Positions 26,576 through 35,355 of a stretch of 64,000 bases of DNA are shown here, one piece after another (within the stretch, counting starts at the first letter, position 1; every line of letters starts with the position of its first letter). This stretch comes from Nonomuraea maritima (GTDB taxonomy: Bacteria > Actinomycetota > Actinomycetes > Streptosporangiales > Streptosporangiaceae). The notes below the pieces were generated by a model. The model had not been told where the DNA came from and ran no database searches. It saw only the letters and a program-made list of their open reading frames with translations. The stretch is from positions 23,617 to 87,616 of the forward strand of contig NZ_FNFB01000031.1 in the NCBI RefSeq assembly GCF_900100395.1, given 5' to 3'. The position numbers and the translations under genes are program-made.

Positions 26576-28669
26576 TCAGTCACTCTTCGTGGCTGGCGGG
26601 ACGTGTATTGCGAGTGCAGTAACGTCATCATCCTGTTCATATCCAGACAACATCCGGTCAACCAGGAAGTCCAGCAACATATGTGGGCTACCCACCACCT
26701 CTGGTGGGGCTTCGGTCACAACACTGCAAAGCTCTGCCAAACCCGCGTCCAATCCGCGCTTCCTGTTCTCCACGAGGCCGTCGGAGTACAGCACGGCGGT
26801 GTGTCCTGGCGGCACCACGAAGCGGAACTGCCGGCGGCTCGTCGGCCAGCCGAGCGGCGTGCCGGGCTCGGGCTCGCACAGGATCGCGGTGCCCTGAGGT
26901 GACACCAGCACGGGTGGCGGATGCCCCGCGAGAGCCAGCGTGCCCTCACCGGTGACCGGCTCGACGACCACGTACGCCAGCGTCGTGACCTGCTCTTCCT
27001 CCTCGGTCGCCTCGAAGACGCGATCGAGCCCGGTGAGCACTGCCGCGGGCGGCGGGTTGGTCAGCGCGAGCGCCCGCATGGCGTTGCGGATGCGCCCCAT
27101 GCCGGCCGCGGCCTTGACGCCCTTGCCCATGACGTCGCCGACGACCGCCGCGACCCGCCCGTCCTGCAGCACGAACGCGTCGTACCAGTCGCCGCCGACC
27201 TGGACGTGGCGGCTGCCGGAGCGGAAGCGCTGGGCCAGCACCAGGCCCTTGACCACCGGCAGGCGGTCGGGCAGGAGGCTGCGCTGCAGCGTCTCGGCGG
27301 TGCGGTGCTCGCGCTCGAACAGCGTGGCCCGTTCGACGGCCAGCGCGCACTGGCCGGCCAGCGCCTCCAGGAAGACGCCGTCCTCCTGGGAGATCTTCTG
27401 CGGCCGGGTGAACGAGAAGCGGAGCGCTCCCAACGCGCGGCCGGCGGCGAGCAGCGGCAGGCCGACCCAGGCCCGCTCGTCGCCGTTGGCGAGCAGCCCG
27501 GCCAGCACCTCTTCGTCGCCGCCCGCCTCCAGCAGCTGGGCCTTCAGCGACTCGGGCGACTCGGCGAACACGGGCCGGCGGCTGTTGACCGCCATGGTCA
27601 TGACGTTGGACTGCGACAGCGGGATCTCGTCGCCCCGCGCGCCAGAGGCCTCCATGATGCCCTCGCCGTTGATCAGCTTGAGCGCGGCGCGGTCGGTGTC
27701 GAGCAGCGCGACCGCCGAGCGGTCGGCGGCCAGCGCGGTACGGCCCACGTCGATGATGACCTGGACGACCTGCTCGACCGTGAGGGCCTCGGCCAGCATC
27801 GCGGTGGCGCCCTGCAGCCGGGCGGTGCGCAGGGCGGCGGCGCCGAGCTGGTCGGTCAGACGCCCGCGCATCTCCTCGGCCTCGCGCTGCGGGGTGACGT
27901 CGGTGTTGGCGCCGACCCACTCGACCACCCTGCCGTGCCGGATGATCGGCACCGCGCGGACCTCGAAGTGGCGGTAGCCGCTGGCGCGGGTGCGCACGCG
28001 GTAGTTCCACTCGAACATGGTGCGCCCGCGCAGCGCCTCTCGCCAGGCCTCCTCGGTCTGCTGGCGCTCTTCCGGGTGGACGACGTCGAGCCAGCCGTTG
28101 GCCAGGTATTCCTCCAGCCCCTGGCCGGTGATGGCGCGCCACTGGGGAGCGTCCTCGATCACGGCGCCGGTGGGCGAGGTGATCCAGACCAGCTGCGACT
28201 GCGCCTCGACGAGCGAGCGGTAGCGCTCCTCGCTGCGGCGCAGCGCCTCCTCGGTCTGGCGGCTCTCGGTCACGTCGAGGCCGATCAGCGCGACCGCCCG
28301 CAGCTCGCCCTCGTCGTCGTGGACGGGCGAGAACGACAGCGACCACTGCCGCGTCTCGCCCCGGCCGGAGCGCACGCGGACGCGGCCCTCGGTGACCGGT
28401 GCGTCACTGTCGATGACGGCCTGGACCGCGTGCGTGATGATCTGGTTGAGGTCGGCGGACAGCACCTCGGCGGGCAGGCTGCCGGCGAGGCGGTCGGCGG
28501 GCACGCTGACGACGTCGCTGAAGACGTCGTTGACCCGCTGGACGCGGCCTTCGGCGTCGAAGAAGGCGAAGGCGAACTCGGCCTCCGACAGCATGCCCTT
28601 GAAGAGGGCGGAGTCAGAGATGTCCACATCCGACTCCCGGGGACGGGGAACGGAGGTCTCGGCGCTCAT
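26576..28669 (-). CDS. PAS-PAS-GAF-PP2C (SpoIIE-type) serine phosphatase
   Basis: 697 residues. Order: PAS (about 20-140), PAS/PAC (about 150-270, WLDVVHPEERQQTEEAWREAL), GAF (about 290-440, AWVGLPLLAAGRALGALRFSF), then the PP2C/SpoIIE phosphatase (about 460-690): LLPDRLP, VGGDWYDAFVLQDGRVAAVVGDVMGKG, LAYVVVEP, LALAGHPPPVL, AVLYSDGLVE and EQDDDVTALAIHV. The metal-binding Asp residues are present. Such proteins usually dephosphorylate anti-sigma-factor antagonists, linking sensed signals to a sigma factor. No anti-sigma pair is nearby. The ATG at 28669 follows GGAGGTG. Confidence 0.9.
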   Translation of the reverse strand: MSAETSVPRPRESDVDISDSALFKGMLSEAEFAFAFFDAEGRVQRVNDVFSDVVSVPADRLAGSLPAEVLSADLNQIITHAVQAVIDSDAPVTEGRVRVRSGRGETRQWSLSFSPVHDDEGELRAVALIGLDVTESRQTEEALRRSEERYRSLVEAQSQLVWITSPTGAVIEDAPQWRAITGQGLEEYLANGWLDVVHPEERQQTEEAWREALRGRTMFEWNYRVRTRASGYRHFEVRAVPIIRHGRVVEWVGANTDVTPQREAEEMRGRLTDQLGAAALRTARLQGATAMLAEALTVEQVVQVIIDVGRTALAADRSAVALLDTDRAALKLINGEGIMEASGARGDEIPLSQSNVMTMAVNSRRPVFAESPESLKAQLLEAGGDEEVLAGLLANGDERAWVGLPLLAAGRALGALRFSFTRPQKISQEDGVFLEALAGQCALAVERATLFEREHRTAETLQRSLLPDRLPVVKGLVLAQRFRSGSRHVQVGGDWYDAFVLQDGRVAAVVGDVMGKGVKAAAGMGRIRNAMRALALTNPPPAAVLTGLDRVFEATEEEEQVTTLAYVVVEPVTGEGTLALAGHPPPVLVSPQGTAILCEPEPGTPLGWPTSRRQFRFVVPPGHTAVLYSDGLVENRKRGLDAGLAELCSVVTEAPPEVVGSPHMLLDFLVDRMLSGYEQDDDVTALAIHVPPATKSD

Positions 28670-28911
28670 GGTCGGCACCTCCGTCGCGTGCCAGGGTCTC
28701 CCACGCGGCACATCTCCATAACTGTGTATCGGCGTAGCGCAGCTCCGGGCGACCGGATCCTGCAGTACATCATCGGCGATGGGCATGTGCGGACGGAAGC
28801 CCCCGCCGCTGCCCGGTCGCCTCTAGGGTCTACGCATCCTGTCAAAGTCGCTCCACGTTGCGCAGCAAGATCAGGTTACAGCGCCTGTTCGCCGTCGCAC
28901 TTTTTGTCCGG

Positions 28912-29481
28912 CTACGGCGCCTTGGCCGCGCGCTTGGCCTCCTGTTTGGCCGTTCGCACGCGGACCAGACTGTCGGCGTCGACCACGTCGGCGACCGATC
29001 GGAACGCCCCCTCCTCGCCGTAGAGTCCGGCCGCCTCCCGCCAGCCTGACGGCTGGACCCCCAACTGCTTGCCCAGCAATGCCAGAAAAATCTGGGCCTT
29101 CTGCTTCCCGTATCCCGGAAGGGCCATGAGTCGTTTCAACAATTCAGGGCCGTCTTGCACATCGGCCCAGATCGCCTCGGGCCGGCCGTCGTAGTGCTCG
29201 ACGAGACAGGACGCGAGCTGCTGGACGCGGGCCGCCATGGACTTGGGGTAGCGGTGCACCGCCGGCTTGGCGGCGAGCAGGGCCGCGAACGCGTCGGGGT
29301 CGTAGGCGGCGATCTCGGCCGCGGACAGGTCGTGCCCGAGCCGCTCCGAGATGGTGTACGGCCCCGTGAACGCCCACTCCATGGGGATCTGCTGGTCGAG
29401 CAGCATGCCCACGAGGAGGGCTAGCGGGCTGCGGCCGAGGAGCTCGTCTGCCTCGCTCCGCTGGGCGAGCTGGATGCGCAT
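28912..29481 (-). CDS. HhH-GPD-type base-excision DNA repair protein
   Basis: 189 residues. The helix-hairpin-helix is visible as LLKRLMALPGYGKQKAQIFLALLGKQ. The N-terminal LGRSPLALLVGMLLDQQIPMEWAF is the conserved start of the GPD superfamily core. Compared with EndoIII/AlkA the protein is short and lacks an iron-sulfur cluster. It is likely a DNA glycosylase or DNA-binding repair protein in the actinobacterial branch. No strong ribosome site precedes the ATG at 29481. An 85-base region with a palindrome separates it from the divergent gene. Confidence 0.82.
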   Translation of the reverse strand: MRIQLAQRSEADELLGRSPLALLVGMLLDQQIPMEWAFTGPYTISERLGHDLSAAEIAAYDPDAFAALLAAKPAVHRYPKSMAARVQQLASCLVEHYDGRPEAIWADVQDGPELLKRLMALPGYGKQKAQIFLALLGKQLGVQPSGWREAAGLYGEEGAFRSVADVVDADSLVRVRTAKQEAKRAAKAP

Positions 29482-29524
29482 GGACACAGCTTGGCATGGA
29501 TGTACGTCAGGTGAAGGGAAACAC

Positions 29525-29540
29525 AGCCTCCGCGGAGGCT
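29525..29540. promoter_or_regulatory. 16-bp perfect palindrome in divergent promoter region
   Basis: AGCCTCCGCGGAGGCT is a perfect 16-base palindrome, immediately followed by and overlapping a TTGACA box (29540-29545). It sits between the leftward HhH-GPD gene and the rightward hypothetical gene. It could be an operator overlapping a -35 element, although no good -10 was found. Confidence 0.4.
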
Positions 29541-29565
29541 TGACAGATACACGAGAAAAGGTGAA

Positions 29566-29862
29566 ATGAGAGCGCAAGTCGCCGTGTCGACGTTCCTGGG
29601 GGTTTGCCCCCAGGTCTTCAGAGGGAATCTGAGACCTATGCTCGCTCTGGCCACACGGTTCCTGCGGGAGCCGGTCAGTCTCAGGCTGGCCGAAGAGTTC
29701 CTGACCGTACCCGTGGACACGATCGAACGCTGCGTAGCGGACGCGTGCGCGTGCGCGCAGCATCTGGGCATCTCCGCGACGCCCGAGATCGTCGAACGCA
29801 TCGCCCGCGAGCATCTGCTGGCGATCGTCAACTCCGCGCCCCCGCCCAGGGGTCTTCGGTAA
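29566..29862 (+). CDS. Hypothetical protein with C-terminal three-helix segment
   Basis: 98 residues if started at the ATG at 29566 (AAAAGG 4-5 bases upstream), or 74 if started at ATG 29638. The C-terminal half, DTIERCVADACACAQHLG followed by TPEIVERIAREHLLAIV, looks like the small three-helix dimerization domain found in several short actinobacterial proteins; this is recall, not a search. The first 24 codons span a perfect 8-bp hairpin, which raises the possibility that they are a regulated leader. Function unknown. Confidence 0.6.
   Translation: MRAQVAVSTFLGVCPQVFRGNLRPMLALATRFLREPVSLRLAEEFLTVPVDTIERCVADACACAQHLGISATPEIVERIAREHLLAIVNSAPPPRGLR
29595..29614 (+). promoter_or_regulatory. Small hairpin near the 5' end of the hypothetical gene
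   Basis: CCTGGGGG and CCCCCAGG form a perfect stem with loop TTTG, 29 bases into the longer reading frame and 23 bases before the alternative ATG at 29638. It could be an mRNA structure that controls translation, or a chance feature of coding sequence. Confidence 0.35.
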
Positions 29863-29978
29863 CGTCGACCGGGCGCCTGCGCCACGTGCCCGCCTGGAAC
29901 GTGACCGACCGATAACATCGGGGTCACCGGGCCGTGTTCTCCGCAGCGTTCGCGCCTGGAATACGAGAGAGTGAGGGC

Positions 29979-31529
29979 GTGCGCCGACACCGACGAGATC
30001 CCCGGGAGAGCACCCCGCCCGACGACGTGTTCAAGGAGATGGTGCAGGCGGCCCGCGAGCTGCTGGCCGTGCGCTCACCGCTGGACGCGGAGCTGATGGT
30101 CTCCGACATGATCGGAGCCTGGTGGGGCCGGCGGGTCAGGGGCGGCGACGTCGAGCAGGTGCTCGGCGAAGGACTCGTCGACTACGCCGCCAAGGCGGGC
30201 ACCCCCGCGTCACTCACGCTGCTGATCTGTCTGGCCTACCTCGGCACGGCCCGCCAGGGCGCCAAGGCCGAGGGCGCGGCGCTGGCCATGATGGAGTCGG
30301 GCGTCGCCCGTCCCGGCTGGGCCGACCGGGTCGGCGCGGTCAAGCCGGCCGGCTGCTACGTCTCCCGCGACGCCTACGGCGACCAGGACACCGTCATCTG
30401 CACCTTCGCCTACCGCACGTCCGACAGCGCGGGCCCGATCGACCGCCACGCGCTCGTCATGGTCGTCGACCACAACATGAACGGCATGGCGCGCGACGCG
30501 TGGGTGTCCTCGCAGGTCGACAAGCTGCTGGAGCAGGCTGAGGCCGAGGCGGCCGGCAACCCGATGCTGCTGTTCGAGGAGATCCAGCCCGAGCAGGCCA
30601 GAGCCCTGCTCGATTCGGCGATGAAGGCCACTCGAGAGCCCAAGACGCCGCCGCCGGTGAGCGAGAGCTACAGCGCCTACCACGCCTTCGCCAGGGCGCG
30701 GCTCAAGGCGCTGCCGCCGGGGCGCAAGCGGCCGGCGCCGCTGCACATCGAGGCCCCGTACAGCAAGGAGCGGCGGGCCATGCTGGCGGCGGAGTTCCTC
30801 GCCTCCGACGCGGCCGAGCACCTGTCCGACCCGTCGGCGGCGTCGAGCTGCGCCGACCACATCATCGACTACGGGTGCGAGCGCGACTTCAACCGGCCGC
30901 TGCGGGTGAGCCCCACCAAGTGCGAGACGTTCCTGCTCGACTGGCTGCCGCGCAAGGTGATGCTGAGCGAGGCCGAGCAGGAGGCGATGCCGCACGTGCT
31001 GTCGGCGTGGGTGCGCTTCGCGGCCCGCCGCACGGGGCTGCCCGAGCAGGGGCTGAAGGCGACGCTCGACGCGGTGTGGGAGGCCACGGGCAAGTTCCCC
31101 GAGGCGTACCGCGATCCGGCGTCGTTCGGGATCGACCGGCCGGTGCTGGAGCGGCTGCTGCCGGACGGCGACCTGTCGGCGCTGGCCAGGCGGGCCTTCG
31201 CGTTCCCCTATCTGCAGGGCACGCACAACGGCGTCGACCTCGACCGGCTCAACCCGGCCGACGAGGCGGACCGGCGTACGCTGCTGGAGGTCGACCACGG
31301 GGGGCTGATCGACCAGGAGCACCTGGCCTGGCACGAGGAGATCGCCGGCCGCCTGTGGGACGGCGACCCGCCGCAGCTGTGGGAGGCCGCGCAGCGCCTG
31401 CTCGATCTCGGCCACGACCGTCACGACGTCCTGCACGTGCTGATCGAGATCGCCGAGCGGATCGGCGGCGACCCCGACGAGCTCGCCTCTGCCCTCGACG
31501 ACATCGCCGACATTCCGGACGCTATCTGA
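29979..31529 (+). CDS. Conserved hypothetical protein, 516 residues
   Basis: A soluble, mostly helical protein without signal peptide, membrane segment or nucleotide-binding motif. Visible segments: FKEMVQAARELLAVRSPLDAELMVSDMIGAWWG near the start, HALVMVVDHNMNGMARDAW in the middle and LWEAAQRLLDLGHDRHDVLHVLIEIAERI near the end; the last region contains closely spaced His/Asp residues that could bind metal. I do not recognise the family with confidence; similar long proteins occur in actinomycetes upstream of unrelated genes. The GTG at 29979 is the first start close to a purine-rich GAGAGTGAGGG; an in-frame extension to 29934 is possible. Confidence 0.72.
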   Translation: MRRHRRDPRESTPPDDVFKEMVQAARELLAVRSPLDAELMVSDMIGAWWGRRVRGGDVEQVLGEGLVDYAAKAGTPASLTLLICLAYLGTARQGAKAEGAALAMMESGVARPGWADRVGAVKPAGCYVSRDAYGDQDTVICTFAYRTSDSAGPIDRHALVMVVDHNMNGMARDAWVSSQVDKLLEQAEAEAAGNPMLLFEEIQPEQARALLDSAMKATREPKTPPPVSESYSAYHAFARARLKALPPGRKRPAPLHIEAPYSKERRAMLAAEFLASDAAEHLSDPSAASSCADHIIDYGCERDFNRPLRVSPTKCETFLLDWLPRKVMLSEAEQEAMPHVLSAWVRFAARRTGLPEQGLKATLDAVWEATGKFPEAYRDPASFGIDRPVLERLLPDGDLSALARRAFAFPYLQGTHNGVDLDRLNPADEADRRTLLEVDHGGLIDQEHLAWHEEIAGRLWDGDPPQLWEAAQRLLDLGHDRHDVLHVLIEIAERIGGDPDELASALDDIADIPDAI

Positions 31530-31604
31530 AGAACGTTCCACTGCGGCTCGACGAGCTGCCCGTTCTCGCCACGCCGGGACGGTCGTCTTCGTCATGATGG
31601 AGCC

Positions 31605-32348
31605 ATGGTGATCGACCTGAACGCGGATCTCGGCGCGGGTTTCGGCATCTGGCGGCTGGGCGACGACCTCGCCCTCCTCGACGTCGTCACAAGTGCCAAC
31701 GTCGCCTGCGGCTTCCACGCCGGCGACCCGGTGACGATCAGGCGCACGTGCGCGGCGGCGGTCGACCGGGGGGTGACGATCGGGGCCAAGGTGTCCTACC
31801 GCGACCTGGCCCACTTCGGGTGCAGGGAGATGGACGTCGAGCCGGAGGAACTGTGCGCCGACGTGCTCTACCAGCTGGCCGCCGTCGACGGCGTCGCCAG
31901 GGCGATGGGCGGGCGGGTCTCGTACGTCAAGCCGCACGGCGCGCTGCACGCCCGCGTCTGCCGCGACGAGGCACAGGCGACGGCGGTGGTCGACGCGGTG
32001 GCCGTCTACGACCCGTCCCTTCCGGTCCTCACGCGGCCCGGTTCTGTCGTGCACAAGGTGGCGGCGGCCGAGGGCGTGCCGACGGTCAGCGAGGGGTACG
32101 CCGACCGCGCCTGCACCCCGGAGGGCTCCCCGATGCCCGACTCGGTGATCGACGACGCGGCGGCGGTGTCCGCCCGCGCCCTCGACCTGGCCGTGCGGGG
32201 GTGCGTGACGGCGGTCGACGGGAGTTCGGCGCCCGTCCCGGTGCGGTCGCTGTGCGTCCACGGCGACACCCCGGAGGCGGTCCGGTCGGCGCGTGCCGTC
32301 CGCGACGCGCTGCTGGCGGCCGGGGTGGTCCTGCAGGCGTTCGGGTGA
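31605..32348 (+). CDS. pxpA: 5-oxoprolinase subunit PxpA (LamB/YcsF family)
   Basis: 247 residues. IDLNADLGAGFG at the N-terminus, SANVACGFHAGDPVTI, YVKPHGALHARV and SEGYADRAC are family hallmarks. PxpA works with PxpB and PxpC to open 5-oxoproline to glutamate with ATP. The ATG at 31605 is preceded by only a weak ribosome site (GGAGCC). The stop TGA overlaps the GTG of pxpB (GTGA), so the three genes form a translationally coupled operon. Confidence 0.92.
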   Translation: MVIDLNADLGAGFGIWRLGDDLALLDVVTSANVACGFHAGDPVTIRRTCAAAVDRGVTIGAKVSYRDLAHFGCREMDVEPEELCADVLYQLAAVDGVARAMGGRVSYVKPHGALHARVCRDEAQATAVVDAVAVYDPSLPVLTRPGSVVHKVAAAEGVPTVSEGYADRACTPEGSPMPDSVIDDAAAVSARALDLAVRGCVTAVDGSSAPVPVRSLCVHGDTPEAVRSARAVRDALLAAGVVLQAFG

Positions 32349-32968
32349 TCCGGCCGGCCGGCGAGCACGGGCTGCTCGTGGAGACCGGGTCGCTGGAGAT
32401 GTCCCACCGGCTGGACGCCGCGCTCCGCGACGCGCCGCCGGGCGGGGTGGTCGAGATCGTGCCGGGGCCCGAGACCGTGCTCGTGGTCGCGCCGGGGGCC
32501 GACCGGGAGCGGCTGCGCGCGCGGCTCGCGTCCCTGGCGGAGGACGTACGCGAAGGGGCCGGCCCGGCGGCGCGCGAGGGGCGGGTGGTGACGATCCCCG
32601 TGGTCTACGACGGCGCCGACCTCGAGTCCGTGGCGAGGCTGGCCGGCATCCCGGTCGACGAGGTGATCTCCCGTCACACCGGGCGCGAGCTCACGGTGGG
32701 CTGGCTCGGGTTCGCGCCCGGGTTCGCGTACCTCACCGGGCTCGACCCCGTGCTGCGGACGCCGCGGCTGGAGACGCCGCGCACCTCGGTGCCCGCCGGG
32801 TCGGTGGCGGTGGCCGGCCCGTACTCGGCGGTCTACCCCTCGGCCTCGCCGGGCGGGTGGCGGCTGCTCGGGCGCACGTCCACGCGGGTGTGGGACGTGA
32901 CGGCCGATCCGCCCGCGCTGCTCCTCCCTGGCGTCCGCGTGCGGTTCGAGCGGGTGAGCGGCGCATGA
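32345..32968 (+). CDS. pxpB: 5-oxoprolinase subunit PxpB (KipI/allophanate hydrolase subunit 1-like)
   Basis: 207 residues. The characteristic VGWLGFAPGFAYLTGLDP and TPRTSVPAGSVAVAG motifs of the KipI/AHS1 fold are present, with SPGGWRLLGRT near the end. It begins with a GTG overlapping the pxpA stop by four bases and ends with ATGA overlapping the pxpC start. Its partner is PxpC. Bacillus homologues (KipI) were first described as kinase inhibitors, but the adjacent pxpA makes the oxoprolinase role the better call. Confidence 0.92.
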   Translation: MIRPAGEHGLLVETGSLEMSHRLDAALRDAPPGGVVEIVPGPETVLVVAPGADRERLRARLASLAEDVREGAGPAAREGRVVTIPVVYDGADLESVARLAGIPVDEVISRHTGRELTVGWLGFAPGFAYLTGLDPVLRTPRLETPRTSVPAGSVAVAGPYSAVYPSASPGGWRLLGRTSTRVWDVTADPPALLLPGVRVRFERVSGA

Positions 32969-33801
32969 TCGAGGTGGTGGCGCCAGGCCCGTACGCGACC
33001 GTGCAGGACCTCGGCCGGCCGGGCCTCGCGCACCTGGGGGTGCCGTGCTCGGGAGCGGCCGACGCGCCCGGCCTGCGGCTGGCCAACCGGCTCGTCGGCA
33101 ACCCGGAGGGGCTGGCCGCCGTCGAGCTGACGTACGGGACGGCGCGGCTGCGGTTCCTCGACGGGGCCTGGGTGGCGCTCGCGGGCGCGCCCGTCACGTC
33201 GGAGGCCGGCATGGGAGCGCCGTTCTGGGTGCCTGCGGGGGGCGAGCTGCGGTTCGGGCCGCCGGCGTGGGGTCTGCGGACCTATGTGGCGGTACGCGGC
33301 GGCATCGCGGTCGAGCCGGTGCTCGGCAGCCGGTCCACCGACTCGCTGTCGGGGCTGGGGCCGGAACCGCTGCGGGCGGGCACGCTGCTGCCCGTCGGGC
33401 CGCCCCAAGGGGAGATCGCGACCGACCTGGCGCCGCCTCCCCCGCCGCGTCCGGCGGTGCTGCGCCTGGTGCCGGGGCCGCGCGACGACTGGTTCGTCCC
33501 TGGCGCGCCGGCCGCGCTGTGCGCGCGGCCGTACCGCGTCACCCAGGACAGCAACCGCGTCGGCGTGCGGCTGCGCGGGCCCGAGCTGGTACGGGCCAGG
33601 CAGGGCGAGCTGCCGAGCGAGGGCATGGTGCTGGGCGCGGTGCAGGTGCCGCCGAGCGGGCAGCCGATCGTGTTTCTCGCCGACCATCCGCCGACGGGCG
33701 GCTACCCGGTGATCGCGGTGGTGCGGGACGCCGACATCCCCGTCGCCGCGCAGCTGCGGCCGGGCGACGAGGTGCGCTTCACGCTGCGGTCACACCACTG
33801 A
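32965..33801 (+). CDS. pxpC: 5-oxoprolinase subunit PxpC (biotin-dependent carboxyltransferase-like)
   Basis: 278 residues. IEVVAPGPYATVQDLGRPG at the N-terminus, the VPCSGAADAPGLRLANRLVGN stretch, YVAVRGGIAVEPVLGSRSTD, and LPSEGMVLGAVQVPPSGQPI and DHPPTGGYPVIAVV at the C-terminus define the KipA/AHS2 family. It starts in an ATGA overlap with pxpB. The neighbour on the right is a convergent PhzF gene only three bases after the stop. Confidence 0.92.
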   Translation: MIEVVAPGPYATVQDLGRPGLAHLGVPCSGAADAPGLRLANRLVGNPEGLAAVELTYGTARLRFLDGAWVALAGAPVTSEAGMGAPFWVPAGGELRFGPPAWGLRTYVAVRGGIAVEPVLGSRSTDSLSGLGPEPLRAGTLLPVGPPQGEIATDLAPPPPPRPAVLRLVPGPRDDWFVPGAPAALCARPYRVTQDSNRVGVRLRGPELVRARQGELPSEGMVLGAVQVPPSGQPIVFLADHPPTGGYPVIAVVRDADIPVAAQLRPGDEVRFTLRSHH

Positions 33802-33804
33802 CGG

Positions 33805-34632
33805 TCACAGGGCGACCTGGCCGCTGACGCACGTGACGACGGAGCCGGCCACCCAGACGGCGCCGTCGTCGTCGGCTGACACGTGCACCCGTCCGGCGCG
33901 GCCGAGCGCGGTGCCCTGCGAGGCGACGTAGGAGCGCGGCGCGCGTCCTGTGCCGATCAGCCACTGGCCGAGCGCGGCGTTCAGGCTCCCCGTCACCGGG
34001 TCCTCCACCGTCGAGCCCCGAAGGGGGAAGAACGCGCGTACCTCGACGTCGCACGGCGACCCAGCCGGGTACGGCCCCACCACGCCCACGTCGACGGGCA
34101 CCAGGCCGGGCCGCAGCGCGAGCACCGACGCGGCGTCGGGGAGCAGCACGGCGACCCAGCCGGGACCGTTGTCGGCCCACGCGGCGTCCAGCACGCCGTC
34201 GCGGGTGATGCCGAGCGCGGCGGCGATCCGCTGGACGAGCTCCTCCTCCACCGGGCCGGAGCGTGTCAGGGGCGGCGCCTGGAAGGCCAGGCCGTCGTCC
34301 GTCCGCCGCAGGGTGACGAGCCCGGCGCCGCACTCCTGCACGACCGCCCCTTCGCTGCGCGGTCTGCCCCCGGCCTCCAGCCAGGCGTGGCAGGTGCCGA
34401 GGGTGGGGTGTCCGGCGAAGGGCAGCTCGGCGTCGGGGGTGAAGATGCGGACCCGGTAGTCGGCGGCGGCGGACGTCGGCGGCAGCAGGAAGGTGGTCTC
34501 GGACAGGTTCGTCCACGCGGCGAAGCGCAGCATCTCGTCGGTGTCCAGGCCCTCGCCGTCGAGGACGACGGCGAGCGGGTTGCCGGCGTACGGCGTCGTG
34601 GCGAACACGTCGACCTGGGTGAAGGGGCGCAT
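33805..34632 (-). CDS. PhzF family isomerase/epimerase-like protein
   Basis: 275 residues of the diaminopimelate-epimerase-like PhzF fold. FTQVDVFATTPYAGNPLAVVLD opens the protein, the catalytic Glu lies in WTNLSETTFLLPP, and IFTPDAELPFAGHPTLGTCH and EDPVTGSLNAALGQWL are conserved. No phenazine genes are near, so it is one of the many orphan PhzF proteins, possibly an isomerase of an unknown small molecule. The ATG at 34632 is supported by GAAGGAAC. It lies 10 bases downstream of the DoxX gene and is probably the last gene of the MFS-DoxX-PhzF unit. Confidence 0.88.
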   Translation of the reverse strand: MRPFTQVDVFATTPYAGNPLAVVLDGEGLDTDEMLRFAAWTNLSETTFLLPPTSAAADYRVRIFTPDAELPFAGHPTLGTCHAWLEAGGRPRSEGAVVQECGAGLVTLRRTDDGLAFQAPPLTRSGPVEEELVQRIAAALGITRDGVLDAAWADNGPGWVAVLLPDAASVLALRPGLVPVDVGVVGPYPAGSPCDVEVRAFFPLRGSTVEDPVTGSLNAALGQWLIGTGRAPRSYVASQGTALGRAGRVHVSADDDGAVWVAGSVVTCVSGQVAL

Positions 34633-34642
34633 CGGCGTTCCT

Positions 34643-35332
34643 TCACTCCGCCGGGGTGCGGCGGCCGCGCGGCTTCTTGCGGCCGGCCACCAGCGTGTCG
34701 CCTTCCGCGAGGGGCGGCTCATCGGCGCGCTCGAGCTCCGCGGTGGGCGGGCGCGGGTGCGGCGCGGTGTCCTCCCCCGCCGCCTGGGGCCTCGGCTTCT
34801 GCGGAGGAGGCGTGTCGGGGTCCTTCTTCTCCGCAGGAGCGTCGGGGTCCTTGAGCGCGGAGATGACCCGGTCGGCCTCGGCGTCGGCGGCGAACTCGTC
34901 GGCCGCCTGCGTCTCCCTGCGCCGGATCACCACCATGTGGTCGACCGACACGCGTCCCGCGCCCACCACGGCGAGCAGCAGGGACGCCGCGGCGAGCAGG
35001 ATCAGTTCGTTGAGGCTGATGGGGTTGAGCGGCGGGGCCACCAGGAAGACCGCGAGCGCCTCGGCGAACAGGACCAGGCCGGTGACCGAGACCGCCAGGC
35101 CGGCGATGAGCAGCGCGCCGCCGATGAGCTCGGCGAGCATGGTGACCGTGGCCCAGGCGCCGGGCGCGGGCGCCCCCTGTTCGAGGAACCGCGCCCCGGT
35201 GATCTTGAGTCCGTCCTCCAGCTTGGCCCAGCCGTTGGCGAAGAAGATGCCGCCCACGCCGAGGCGGGCGACTAACGCTGCGACGTCACGAAGGGCCTGT
35301 TTCACGACAGATGTCTGCCCTGTGGGGGTCAT
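34643..35332 (-). CDS. DoxX family membrane protein with proline-rich tail
   Basis: 229 residues. Four transmembrane segments in the first 135 residues, starting with LVARLGVGGIFFANGWAKL, the DoxX pattern. The C-terminal 90 residues are charged and Pro-rich (PPPQKPRPQAAGEDTAPHPRPP), probably cytoplasmic and disordered; this tail is longer than in typical DoxX proteins. DoxX-like proteins are linked to quinone or thiol redox and oxidative stress. The ATG at 35332 has GAGGTG five bases upstream. It lies 23 bases after the MFS stop in the same direction. Confidence 0.82.
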   Translation of the reverse strand: MTPTGQTSVVKQALRDVAALVARLGVGGIFFANGWAKLEDGLKITGARFLEQGAPAPGAWATVTMLAELIGGALLIAGLAVSVTGLVLFAEALAVFLVAPPLNPISLNELILLAAASLLLAVVGAGRVSVDHMVVIRRRETQAADEFAADAEADRVISALKDPDAPAEKKDPDTPPPQKPRPQAAGEDTAPHPRPPTAELERADEPPLAEGDTLVAGRKKPRGRRTPAE

Positions 35333-35355
35333 GGCACACCTCAATCATGGCTCGG

